NCBI GenBank assembly: GCA_915063485.1
Contig: CAJZDJ010000069.1
Span: forward strand, 1 to 11,037
From: an uncultured Actinomyces sp.
Lineage (GTDB): Bacteria > Actinomycetota > Actinomycetes > Actinomycetales > Actinomycetaceae
Direction: 5' to 3'
Length of the DNA stretch: 11,037 nt
Shown here: positions 1 to 6,087 of the stretch, piece after piece
Layout: each line of letters starts with the position of its first letter
Position numbering within the stretch: the first letter of the stretch is position 1
Position numbers and translations under genes: made by a program
Notes under the pieces: model-generated
Told to the model about the DNA's origin: nothing
Seen by the model: only the letters and a program-made list of their open reading frames with translations
The model's database searches: none

Positions 1-7
1 AGGTTAT

Positions 8-985
8 ATGGCGCCCAATCAAGAAGTGCCAAGCCCTGCTGCTGAGTTGGAGGCTTCCGGCGTCGCTGCTGAGTCGGATACTCCCGCCGCCGGGCTGGAC
101 GCGTCTGCGCCCGCCCCAGCGCAGGGCCTTGACCTGGCCGAATATGCCCCCGCTCGGGGCACAATCACCCTGGCTGCAACCCCTATCGGCAACCGGGGTG
201 ACGCCTCACCGCGCCTGATGGCAGCCCTGGCCCTGGCCGACGTCGTCGCCGCCGAAGACACCCGCCGCGCGCTGAACCTGGCCCAGCGTTTAGGCGTAAA
301 AATCGGCGGCCGCCTGCTGGCCTTCCACGAACACAATGAGCGCGAACGCTCCGGGCAGCTGCTGCAGGCCGCGCGCGCTGGTTCCAGCGTGCTGATGATT
401 TCCGACGCCGGTATGCCTTCGGTTTCCGACCCCGGATTTCGCCTGGTAAACGCCGCTATCGACGCCGATGTGCCAGTTACTGTGGCTCCCGGTCCCTCTG
501 CAGTGCTCACCGCACTGGCGCTATCGGGCCTGGCCAGCGACCGTTTCAGTTTTGAAGGGTTCCTGCCGCGCAAAAGCGGCGAGCGCACCCGGCTACTAAG
601 CTCACTGGCCAGCGACGCCCACACCCTGATTTTTTTCGAATCCCCCCGACGTGTCCACGAAACCCTAACTGACCTGGCTAAAGCTTTCGGTGGGCAGCGC
701 CGTGCGGCACTGTGTCGGGAACTGACCAAAACCCATGAAGAAGTACTGCGCGCCAGCCTAGATGAGCTGGTGGCGGCCACCGCCGAGGGGGCGCGGGGAG
801 AAATTGTGCTGGTAGTTGCCGGCTCTGCGGGGGCTAGCGTCGGCGTCGAACAGGTAGTAGACCAGGTGCTGACCCTAGCTGACCAGGGCCTACGCCTCAA
901 ACAGGCGGCCGCGCAGGTGGCCCAAACCCACGGCCTGCGCAAGAATGAGCTGTACCAGGCGGCCCTAGCTGCCCGCGAAAACTAA
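8..985 (+). CDS. rsmI: 16S rRNA (cytidine(1402)-2'-O)-methyltransferase RsmI
   Basis: SAM-dependent enzyme that 2'-O-methylates C1402 in the decoding centre of 16S rRNA. The 325-aa product shows the family's tetrapyrrole-methylase-like motifs in order: ATPIGN (57-62), AEDTRR (82-87), HEHNER (107-112), SDAGMPSVSDPG (132-143), APGPSA (160-165), FEGFLPRK (182-189), FFESPRR (209-215), RELTKTHEE (237-245) and GEIVLVV (264-270). The conserved core starts near residue 50, so this start adds about 49 Ala/Pro/Glu-rich residues to a family usually near 280 aa. I see no better internal ATG or GTG in frame before the core. Only seven bases precede the ATG (an AGG at 1-3 could belong to an RBS), so the start is the least certain part. 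In mycobacteria rsmI also lies near metG and tatD, which supports the assignment. Confidence 0.95.
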   Translation: MAPNQEVPSPAAELEASGVAAESDTPAAGLDASAPAPAQGLDLAEYAPARGTITLAATPIGNRGDASPRLMAALALADVVAAEDTRRALNLAQRLGVKIGGRLLAFHEHNERERSGQLLQAARAGSSVLMISDAGMPSVSDPGFRLVNAAIDADVPVTVAPGPSAVLTALALSGLASDRFSFEGFLPRKSGERTRLLSSLASDAHTLIFFESPRRVHETLTDLAKAFGGQRRAALCRELTKTHEEVLRASLDELVAATAEGARGEIVLVVAGSAGASVGVEQVVDQVLTLADQGLRLKQAAAQVAQTHGLRKNELYQAALAAREN

Positions 986-1036
986 ATACACTAACCGGGG
1001 AAGCTGGCGTCACGGCCCGGCCCGGCCAACGCCACA

Positions 1037-1086
1037 CGACCGGCTCAGCACTTGCCAGCGCCACGGCCCGGTTGAGCTGCTGGTCG
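1037..1086 (+). terminator. possible stem-loop after rsmI
   Basis: Nested inverted repeats follow the rsmI stop: CGACC (1037-1041) pairs with GGTCG (1082-1086), and GCTCA (1043-1047) pairs with TGAGC (1073-1077). The enclosed stretch is GC-rich. There is no T-run, so if it ends transcription it is of the U-less type. It could also be a chance structure in GC-rich DNA. Confidence 0.3.
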
Positions 1087-1151
1087 CCCGGTCGGTCAGC
1101 CGCCGGCCACCAAAGACCTAAGGGAAAAACCGCAACCATAGGGAGAAGAAA

Positions 1152-1718
1152 ATGACTCGAGCACTAATCGTGGTAGATGTGCAGCCCACGTTCTGCGAGG
1201 GCGGGGAGCTGCCCATCGTGGGAGGCAACGCCGTCGCCGAGCGCGTGGCAGCCTACGTGCCCGCACACCGCAAAGAATACGCGCTGGTGGCAACCACTCA
1301 GGACTGGCACATTGACCCGGGCACGCACTTCAGCGACCAGCCCGACTTCGTGGACACTTGGCCCAAGCACGGCGTGGCCGGCACTGCTAACGCGGCGCTG
1401 CACCCGGCGCTGGCGGACCTGGTCCCGGACGTTTCGGTTAAGAAGGGTCAGTACGCGGCGGCCTACTCTGGTTTTGAGGGGGTCGACGACGCCGGAGTGG
1501 GCTTGGACCAGCTGCTTAAGGATGCCGAGGTGGACAGCCTAGACATTGTGGGCCTGGCGCTGTCGCACTGCGTGCGCGACACTGCGCTGGATGCCGCTTC
1601 CAAGGGCTACCAGGTGCGAGTGCTGACCAACCTGACCGAGCCGGTCAGCCCCGAGCTGGGCGAGGCCGCCAAGGCCAAGCTGGTTGAGGCTGGCGTGGAG
1701 CTGGCTGAGGTCGAGTAA
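1152..1718 (+). CDS. pncA: nicotinamidase (isochorismatase-like cysteine hydrolase)
   Basis: Hydrolyses nicotinamide to nicotinate and ammonia in NAD salvage; in mycobacteria the same enzyme activates pyrazinamide. The 188-aa length is typical. The catalytic triad is visible as Asp9 (VVDVQ), Lys98 (KKGQYAAAYSGFEG, aligned to K96 of M. tuberculosis PncA) and Cys140 (LSHCVRDTALDA). The metal site is present as Asp51, His53, His59 and His73 in the DWHIDPGTHF...WPKHGVAGT segment, close to the mycobacterial sequence. The start is supported by GGGAG at 1141-1145, six bases before the ATG. It lies 166 bp after rsmI in the same direction, with a possible hairpin between, so it is probably its own unit. 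The 3' end runs into a bidirectional terminator. Nicotinamidase is favoured over another isochorismatase-family hydrolase because all metal and triad residues match. Confidence 0.93.
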   Translation: MTRALIVVDVQPTFCEGGELPIVGGNAVAERVAAYVPAHRKEYALVATTQDWHIDPGTHFSDQPDFVDTWPKHGVAGTANAALHPALADLVPDVSVKKGQYAAAYSGFEGVDDAGVGLDQLLKDAEVDSLDIVGLALSHCVRDTALDAASKGYQVRVLTNLTEPVSPELGEAAKAKLVEAGVELAEVE

Positions 1719-1719
1719 G

Positions 1720-1755
1720 GCTCAGGTTAAGGGGCAGGTTAAGGCTCAAGTTACG
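1720..1755. repeat. three tandem 12-bp units just after pncA
   Basis: Three adjacent imperfect 12-mers directly follow the pncA stop: gctcaggttaag (1720-1731), gggcaggttaag (1732-1743) and gctcaagttacg (1744-1755). In the +1 frame relative to pncA they read as KAQVKGQVKAQV. They are outside any accepted gene. Confidence 0.7.
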
Positions 1756-1819
1756 GGCCAAGCGAGGCTGAACAGGGCCGAGTAAGGCTGCTAGCCCAGG
1801 CCACTGCTCACAAATACTG

Positions 1820-1878
1820 AAAAATCGTCCGTTCCCTATAAAACCCCATGGATTTTTAATAGGGAACGGACGATTTTG
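1820..1878. terminator. bidirectional terminator, perfect 19-bp inverted repeat
   Basis: Left arm 1821-1839 and right arm 1859-1877 are perfect reverse complements (core TCGTCCGTTCCCTAT), with a 19-nt loop that can partly pair A-run to T-run. A-rich and T-rich flanks lie on each side. It sits between convergent genes (pncA on plus ends at 1718, the 753-aa gene on minus ends at 1891), as expected for a shared intrinsic terminator. The T-run is better for the minus-strand transcript. Confidence 0.88.
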
Positions 1879-1890
1879 TGTGTATCTGTA

Positions 1891-4152
1891 CTAGTTGTAG
1901 CGGTTGGCGGCCTCGGTGGTGCTGATTACTCGGGTTGGATCCGTGTACATGGCATCCACAGGACGCTGGTCAGTCTCCTCAACCTCCTCATTTGCGCCAG
2001 TCTGCTCAGAGACCGATGGCTGAGAAGCAGTTGGCTTAGAAACCGGCTTAGCCGGCTCGAAAACCACCTGGTTGGTGTCAGTCGGGCTGGCGATAACCCG
2101 AGTGTCATTCGTAGGCTGCAAAGGCTGAGTAGGCCTGCCCGGCTGGTTCGGGTGCTCCAACTGGCTTACCCCAGGCACCTGAGTGGGCTGCTGCGCCGGC
2201 TGTACTGGCCGACTGTATCCCTGGGGTACCTGACCGTATCCCTGCACCTGCTGCCCATATCCCTGGGCTGCCTGGGCGGCGCTTGGCACAACACTTGGCT
2301 GGGCCTGTGCCTGTGCCTGTGGTTGCGGCTGGGTGAGGTAGGGGTTTAACGGCTGGGTGGCTTGCTGGCCGTAAGCCTCGATGGGCTGGCCCGGCTGAAC
2401 TGGCTGTCCGTACCCGTGAACCGGCTGACCGGGCTGAACCTGGCCGTAACCCTGCGGTACTTGAGGAGCCGTGGGCTGCGCTGCCTGAGGGTATCCCTGC
2501 GGCTGGGCTGGTTGGGCTGGTTGTGCTGGTTGCGACGCCGGAGCTTGCTGTGCCTGAGGAGTTACGTAGGGGTTAACCTGCGGTTGTGCGGGCTGGGCGT
2601 AGCTTGGTGGTTGCTGTGCCTGGCCGTAACCCTGAGGTGCTTGGTCGGACGGAGCAAAGTTAGGCACCGGCCAGTAGCCGGCAGCATTTTGGCCCTTCGC
2701 ACCAGCAGGGGAACCAGCCTGGGCGTTACCCTGAGCGGTAGCAGGGGAACCAGCATGAGCACCGGCCAGAGTACCAACCTGGGTTCCAGCCGGGGTGCCA
2801 GCCTGCGCGGCACTTGCCTGTGCCTGCGGTTGTGGCTGGGTGAGGTAGGGGTTTAGCGGCTGGGTGGCTTGCTGACCGTAAGCCTCGATGGGCTGACCCG
2901 GCTGCACATTCTGGCCGGGCTGTGCCTGGCCGTAGCCTTGCGGTACTTGAGGAGCCTGTGCGGTTACGTAGGGGTTTAGCGGCTGGGTGGCCTGCTGGCC
3001 GTAGACCTCGATGGGCTGACCCGGCTGAGGCTGTGCGGTTACGTAGGGGTTGGGAACCTGTGGAGCAGAGTGCGCGCTCGCGGCCTGCGCACTGGAATTA
3101 GAACTCTGTGCAGAAGCCTGCCCCTGTAGTGCGAAGGCCTGAGGTGCGAAGGCCTCAGGTGCAGAAGCCTGGCTTTGAGCGACAGGGGAGGACTGTGCAG
3201 AGGAGGACTGTGCTTGGGCCGCCCACTGCCCCTGGGGTGCACCCCACTGAGGTGCGGCGGCGGCAGCAGTACCTGCGGCTCCAGCGCCCGCAGCAGCGCC
3301 CTGTCCCTGGTAGGCAACCCCCTGTGCCTGGAAGCCCAAAGGATCCTGGCCCGGCGTCGTCGGCACATAACCGCTAAAAGCCCCGGAGCTAGCCGAAGCG
3401 CTATCCTCACTCTGTGCGGGCAGGCCATCTGTGAAATTGCGGCGGGCCTTAAGCTTGCGGATAAGCGCAATGACCCCAAAAATGCCCAGCCCCAGGCCCA
3501 CCAAGCCAAGGAAAGCACCAGCGCCCACAAAGATGCGGGCGTAAATCAAGTCATTACTAGAGGTGACCGTGGTGGTGTCGGTGATGTCGGCGATAGCAAA
3601 AACATCGGCACGGTCAAGGTTGGGGTTAGAGCAAGCAAAAGAGTAGCTGCCCGACTTATTGGGGCTGAAAGTCGCCACCTTGTAGTAGCTCCTGTTCAGC
3701 TGAAGCTCTTCGCTGGAGTTTGCGTTGGTTACCGTGGGGCTATAGCCATCGGGGCCAGACACCACGCAGGAGGTTTGGCGAGCGGAATCCAACTTCGTTG
3801 AGGCAGCATAGAAAGCGTAAGTCCGGTTGGCCTCAAGCTGGGTGCTCTTGGATGTGCCCGGAGAAAAAGATGACAAAGACGGCAGCGTGGCGTCAGTAAG
3901 GTTCAGTGAGGCCAGGCCCGCGCCCACCGTCAAAGTGATTAGCCCGAGAACCAGCCAGAATACTGAAAGCCCTAGACCTGGCTTGCTGATAAGGCTTTTC
4001 TGGTCCGTGGGCGGCAAAATCCCGGCGTTTTGCCCCGGGGATGCCCAGGTTGTGGCCGCGCTGGGGGCGCTTTGCGGGTTCGGGCCGCTGGCGGAGCTGT
4101 AACTGGTGCTGGCGGCGCCGTACGGTCCTGGATTGAACTGGTTGTCCGGCAT
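1891..4152 (-). CDS. two-TM membrane protein with long Q/P/A/Y-rich repeat tail (paralog family member 3)
   Basis: The function is not recognised. The 753-aa protein has a Pro/Ser-rich N-terminus (1-55), TM1 (about 61-83), an extracytoplasmic domain (about 84-203) with Cys129 and Cys174 and a closing FAIADITD, and TM2 (about 204-231). RKLKARR follows TM2, placing the tail in the cytoplasm. The tail (about 240-690) is low complexity: nine YGQ, five NPY(V/L)T, three 21-residue PGQPIExYGQQATQPLNPYxT repeats (377-397, 418-438, 587-607) and GxxA tetrapeptides (452-487). The acidic C-terminal end carries TRVI twice (684-687, 740-743). The start is supported by AAGGA six bases before the ATG and by a -10 box shared with its two neighbours. 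It starts MPDNQ, like the MPDKQ of the 256-aa paralog. The long plus-strand open frames over it are repeat shadows. It could be a scaffold or envelope protein, but nothing proves this. Confidence 0.85.
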   Translation of the reverse strand: MPDNQFNPGPYGAASTSYSSASGPNPQSAPSAATTWASPGQNAGILPPTDQKSLISKPGLGLSVFWLVLGLITLTVGAGLASLNLTDATLPSLSSFSPGTSKSTQLEANRTYAFYAASTKLDSARQTSCVVSGPDGYSPTVTNANSSEELQLNRSYYKVATFSPNKSGSYSFACSNPNLDRADVFAIADITDTTTVTSSNDLIYARIFVGAGAFLGLVGLGLGIFGVIALIRKLKARRNFTDGLPAQSEDSASASSGAFSGYVPTTPGQDPLGFQAQGVAYQGQGAAAGAGAAGTAAAAAPQWGAPQGQWAAQAQSSSAQSSPVAQSQASAPEAFAPQAFALQGQASAQSSNSSAQAASAHSAPQVPNPYVTAQPQPGQPIEVYGQQATQPLNPYVTAQAPQVPQGYGQAQPGQNVQPGQPIEAYGQQATQPLNPYLTQPQPQAQASAAQAGTPAGTQVGTLAGAHAGSPATAQGNAQAGSPAGAKGQNAAGYWPVPNFAPSDQAPQGYGQAQQPPSYAQPAQPQVNPYVTPQAQQAPASQPAQPAQPAQPQGYPQAAQPTAPQVPQGYGQVQPGQPVHGYGQPVQPGQPIEAYGQQATQPLNPYLTQPQPQAQAQAQPSVVPSAAQAAQGYGQQVQGYGQVPQGYSRPVQPAQQPTQVPGVSQLEHPNQPGRPTQPLQPTNDTRVIASPTDTNQVVFEPAKPVSKPTASQPSVSEQTGANEEVEETDQRPVDAMYTDPTRVISTTEAANRYN
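2332..2394 (-). repeat. 63-bp intragenic repeat, copy C
   Basis: Encodes residues 587-607 (PGQPIEAYGQQATQPLNPYLT) of the 753-aa protein. It is near-identical at DNA level to the copies at 2839-2901 and 2962-3024, and similarity extends into the following Q/P/A codons. This suggests recent duplication or recombination within the gene. Confidence 0.85.
2692..2799 (-). repeat. 12-bp-period repeat encoding GxxA tetrapeptides
   Basis: Residues 452-487 of the 753-aa protein run as four-residue units (GTPA, GTQV, GTLA, GAHA, GSPA, then TAQG, NAQA, GSPA, GAKG), giving about nine imperfect 12-bp units in the DNA. This block is distinct from the YGQ/PQ-rich sequence on both sides. Confidence 0.75.
2839..2901 (-). 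repeat. 63-bp intragenic repeat, copy B
   Basis: Encodes residues 418-438 of the 753-aa protein. It differs from copy C at only a few bases and is followed on the coding strand by the same PQPQAQA-type codons. Confidence 0.85.
2962..3024 (-). repeat. 63-bp intragenic repeat, copy A
   Basis: Encodes residues 377-397 of the 753-aa protein, with Val in place of Ala before YGQQ and Val for Leu before the final Thr. It is the most diverged of the three copies. Confidence 0.85.
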
Positions 4153-4155
4153 GTT

Positions 4156-4190
4156 AAATCCTTAAATCGGTTGCTGTTCTAAGCCTAGCT
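4156..4190 (-). promoter_or_regulatory. promoter -10 and RBS of the 753-aa gene
   Basis: On the minus strand a TAGGCT -10 box (4182-4187, TAnnnT type) is preceded by ATTCAGC. It lies 29 nt upstream of the start codon, and the AAGGA RBS lies six bases before the ATG. The 20-bp block at 4157-4176 is identical to 5067-5086 in front of the 256-aa paralog. No good -35 box is visible. Confidence 0.6.
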
Positions 4191-4291
4191 GAATAGGTGC
4201 CGGGCTCGGCGTTTTACGTGGGTGGTGACGACGGCGCCCATGCTGGTTGCGTTATCTGCGGGGGCGACGACGGCGCAGCTGGCGTGGCACG

Positions 4292-5062
4292 TCAAAGTTG
4301 CGTAGGTGCGGGAAACTCGGCCTGTAGCTGGCGACGCTTTTTAGAGGCGCGCTCTTTAGAAGCGCAGCAAATGTTACAAACACTCGCAACTATGAAAGCT
4401 GTCTCTAATAAAATTATGGCTGCGCTGATGGTCACCATTAAATAGCCAATAAATAGCAATATTTGAGTCTTAGCGTAATAGTTGTCTGTAGTGTCTGCTA
4501 CAGCAAAAGAGTGCGAACCGCTTAAATCAGGGTTAACGCAAGAAAAACTATAAGTACCGGTTTTACTTGCAGAGATTCTGCCAAGTTTGTAGTAACCATC
4601 AATGTCAAGCTCGCTGTCTACTGGCTGTGCCATGATGGAGGCCTGGTAGTCTCCAGGGCCTGAGATTACACAGCTGGTCTTGTCGGCTATAGTCTGAATG
4701 TTGGTTTTAATGTAGAAATAGTATTCTTTGTTGTTATCTAGGTAGACACTCTTGGGGTTGTCTGCAGAGAAAGTGTTTAGGTTTGGTGCGATTATGGTTG
4801 GCAGAAATAAAGTCAGGTTGATAGCGAAATTTGCGATCATTATTAGGCTTAAAAATATGATAATTATTTCAGCCCATAATGGGCGGGGCGGTGGCGTAGC
4901 TCTTTCTTGGGTTTGTAGCTCTTTCTGGGGTTGCAGATATGTTGGCCCGAAGCTACCCGAGGTGTGAATGTTTTTAGTGTCGGGGCTGGCGTAGATGCGG
5001 GCGAATGGGTCACTGTCGGCTGCACCTAGACTAGTGGCGGCTTGGGGCTGCTTATCAGGCAT
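4292..5062 (-). CDS. two-TM membrane protein with extracytoplasmic Cys-pair domain (paralog family member 2)
   Basis: The function is not recognised. The 256-aa protein has a polar N-terminus (1-62), TM1 (about 64-91), an outside domain (about 92-197) with Cys131 and Cys175 in TSCVISGP and YSFSCVNPDL, a closing SFAVADTTD, and TM2 (about 198-230). A short basic tail with a Cys cluster at 229, 232 and 233 and KKRR follows. The outside domain aligns along its length with the 753-aa paralog (SxxLxxNxxYxFY, TSCVxSGP, ELxxxxxYYK, GxYSFxC), and both begin MPD(N/K)Q. It lacks the long repeat tail. The start has AAGGA six bases upstream and a TAGAGT -10 box. The gene is clearly AT-richer than metG or pncA. 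A 139-bp gap separates it from the 753-aa gene downstream. Confidence 0.82.
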   Translation of the reverse strand: MPDKQPQAATSLGAADSDPFARIYASPDTKNIHTSGSFGPTYLQPQKELQTQERATPPPRPLWAEIIIIFLSLIMIANFAINLTLFLPTIIAPNLNTFSADNPKSVYLDNNKEYYFYIKTNIQTIADKTSCVISGPGDYQASIMAQPVDSELDIDGYYKLGRISASKTGTYSFSCVNPDLSGSHSFAVADTTDNYYAKTQILLFIGYLMVTISAAIILLETAFIVASVCNICCASKERASKKRRQLQAEFPAPTQL

Positions 5063-5065
5063 GAC

Positions 5066-5104
5066 TAATCCTTAAATCGGTTGCTGATACAACTCTAGCG
5101 GAAT
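5066..5104 (-). promoter_or_regulatory. promoter -10 and RBS of the 256-aa gene
   Basis: The minus strand reads ATTCCGC then TAGAGT (5092-5097), 29 nt upstream of the start codon, with AAGGA six bases before the ATG. It shares a perfect 20-bp block with the leader of the 753-aa gene. No clear -35 box is visible. Confidence 0.6.
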
Positions 5105-5157
5105 AATCAGTGCACCTAGAGCCGCCTGGTAGGGGGTTAGTACCCTTGACAACTAAC

Positions 5158-5826
5158 TTAAACAGTGCCTTGTAGTGACCGCTTGTATGCGCGTGAACGG
5201 GCCGCGTTACGACGACCCCTGAAAATAAGATTTATGGTGCCTGCAGATATTAGTAGTAGTCCGGGTAGTGCAATAGTGAAAGCAGAAAACACTATGAGTC
5301 GATTATAGCATATGTCTGACGAAATATCGTGGGGTCTAGGGAATGCGGTAGTTTCGGCTACAGCAAATGACTGATATTTTAGTTCTTGTTGGTCTGTGCA
5401 GAAAAACTTGTAGGTGTCAGACTTTGTGGGGCGTACTTGCCCAAAATCATAAAGATATATTATGAATGAGTAAGAATAGCCGCCCTCCCAAGTTTCTGTA
5501 GGTAAGTTATTTCCTTTTGAGTCTACGAAAAAGCAATAGGGAAGGGAGTCTGGGTTTCTGGTGTATAGGCTATAAGTTTTGCCAGCTTCAAGATAAATGC
5601 TCTTAGTAGTACTCCCCTCGAAAGTAGCGTACGCAGGGATGGCTAAGCTTCCAAATAATGGGGCAGCTATTGCTAGGCCTAGTGTGAATGGGAATAACCC
5701 GAAAATAATCATGAATACTGAGCTGTCGCAGTACCAGAAACAATCTGAGATGCGTCGCCAAAGTGTTTTCGGTGCCTTGCTAGCTGCGTTGCTCGCGCTT
5801 GCATCAATTTTTTCGTCACTGGCCAT
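5158..5826 (-). CDS. two-TM membrane protein with extracytoplasmic Cys-pair domain (paralog family member 1, divergent)
   Basis: The function is not recognised. The 222-aa protein has a short N-terminus (1-35) with Cys29 and Cys33, TM1 (about 36-65), an outside domain (about 66-174) with Cys98 and Cys143, TM2 (about 176-202), and a strongly basic tail (RGRRNAARSRAYKR). It is the most divergent of the three but keeps S(I/V)YLE-GKTYxxY, the 45-residue Cys spacing, TYKFFC and SFAVAETT. It is the first gene of the minus-strand block, 95 bp ahead of the 256-aa gene. The start is supported by AAGGA six bases before the ATG and a TAGACT -10 box at nearly the same distance as in its neighbours. The gene is AT-richer than the flanking core genes. 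Confidence 0.78.
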   Translation of the reverse strand: MASDEKIDASASNAASKAPKTLWRRISDCFWYCDSSVFMIIFGLFPFTLGLAIAAPLFGSLAIPAYATFEGSTTKSIYLEAGKTYSLYTRNPDSLPYCFFVDSKGNNLPTETWEGGYSYSFIIYLYDFGQVRPTKSDTYKFFCTDQQELKYQSFAVAETTAFPRPHDISSDICYNRLIVFSAFTIALPGLLLISAGTINLIFRGRRNAARSRAYKRSLQGTV

Positions 5827-5866
5827 AGTGAATCCTTAAAACTGTGTGCTTGGGCAGAGTCTAGCT
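5827..5866 (-). promoter_or_regulatory. promoter -10 and RBS of the 222-aa gene
   Basis: The minus strand reads GAGC then TAGACT (5858-5863), 31 nt upstream of the start codon, with TTTTAAGGATT carrying the RBS six bases before the ATG. The layout matches the other two paralogs although the spacer sequence has diverged. Confidence 0.55.
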
Positions 5867-5893
5867 CAAACCTGGAGCTGCATGTGCATATTT

Positions 5894-6007
5894 AAAGCCA
5901 CCGGGCGCCGTCGGCACTAGGGTGCCAAAGGGGCGCCGTCGCCAAAACAGCGGGGCAGACAAGAACGCGGCGCAAGCAAAACGCAAAGCCGCCGGGCGCC
6001 GTCGGCA
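5894..6007 (+). repeat. direct repeats in the metG upstream region
   Basis: A 23-nt sequence (aaagccaccgggcgccgtcg plus gca) at 5894-5916 recurs at 5985-6007 with one mismatch. The 11-mer gggcgccgtcg occurs three times, at 5903-5913, 5931-5941 and 5994-6004. The repeats fill the divergent intergenic region between the 222-aa gene and metG. They could be regulatory or a small dispersed repeat; GC skew alone is a weaker explanation for the 23-mer. Confidence 0.65.
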
Positions 6008-6073
6008 GTGAGGCCACCGCTTACCAGGCGGCGCAACCAAAATATCGGTTCGGGCAAATCAGGCCAAAGCCAG

Positions 6074-6087
6074 TAAACTAGGGGCCA
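6074..6087 (+). promoter_or_regulatory. metG -10 box giving a probably leaderless transcript
   Basis: TAAACT (6074-6079) ends seven bases before the metG ATG at 6087, so initiation at the usual distance would fall on or next to the A of the start codon. No Shine-Dalgarno sequence sits at a usable distance (AGGGG at 6080-6084 is only two bases away). This fits the TAnnnT-n7-ATG layout of actinobacterial leaderless genes. Confidence 0.6.

Noticed and set aside
19..942. Long minus-strand open frame opposite rsmI
   Set aside because: The opposite frame carries all RsmI motifs; the minus frame is Arg/Ser-rich low-complexity sequence typical of antisense reading of GC-rich genes.
1876..2856. Two plus-strand frames (157 and 164 aa) opposite the 753-aa gene
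   Set aside because: They are Leu/Arg/Gly-rich shadows of the repeat-coding minus strand, without RBS; the minus frame has TM segments, paralogs and a promoter.
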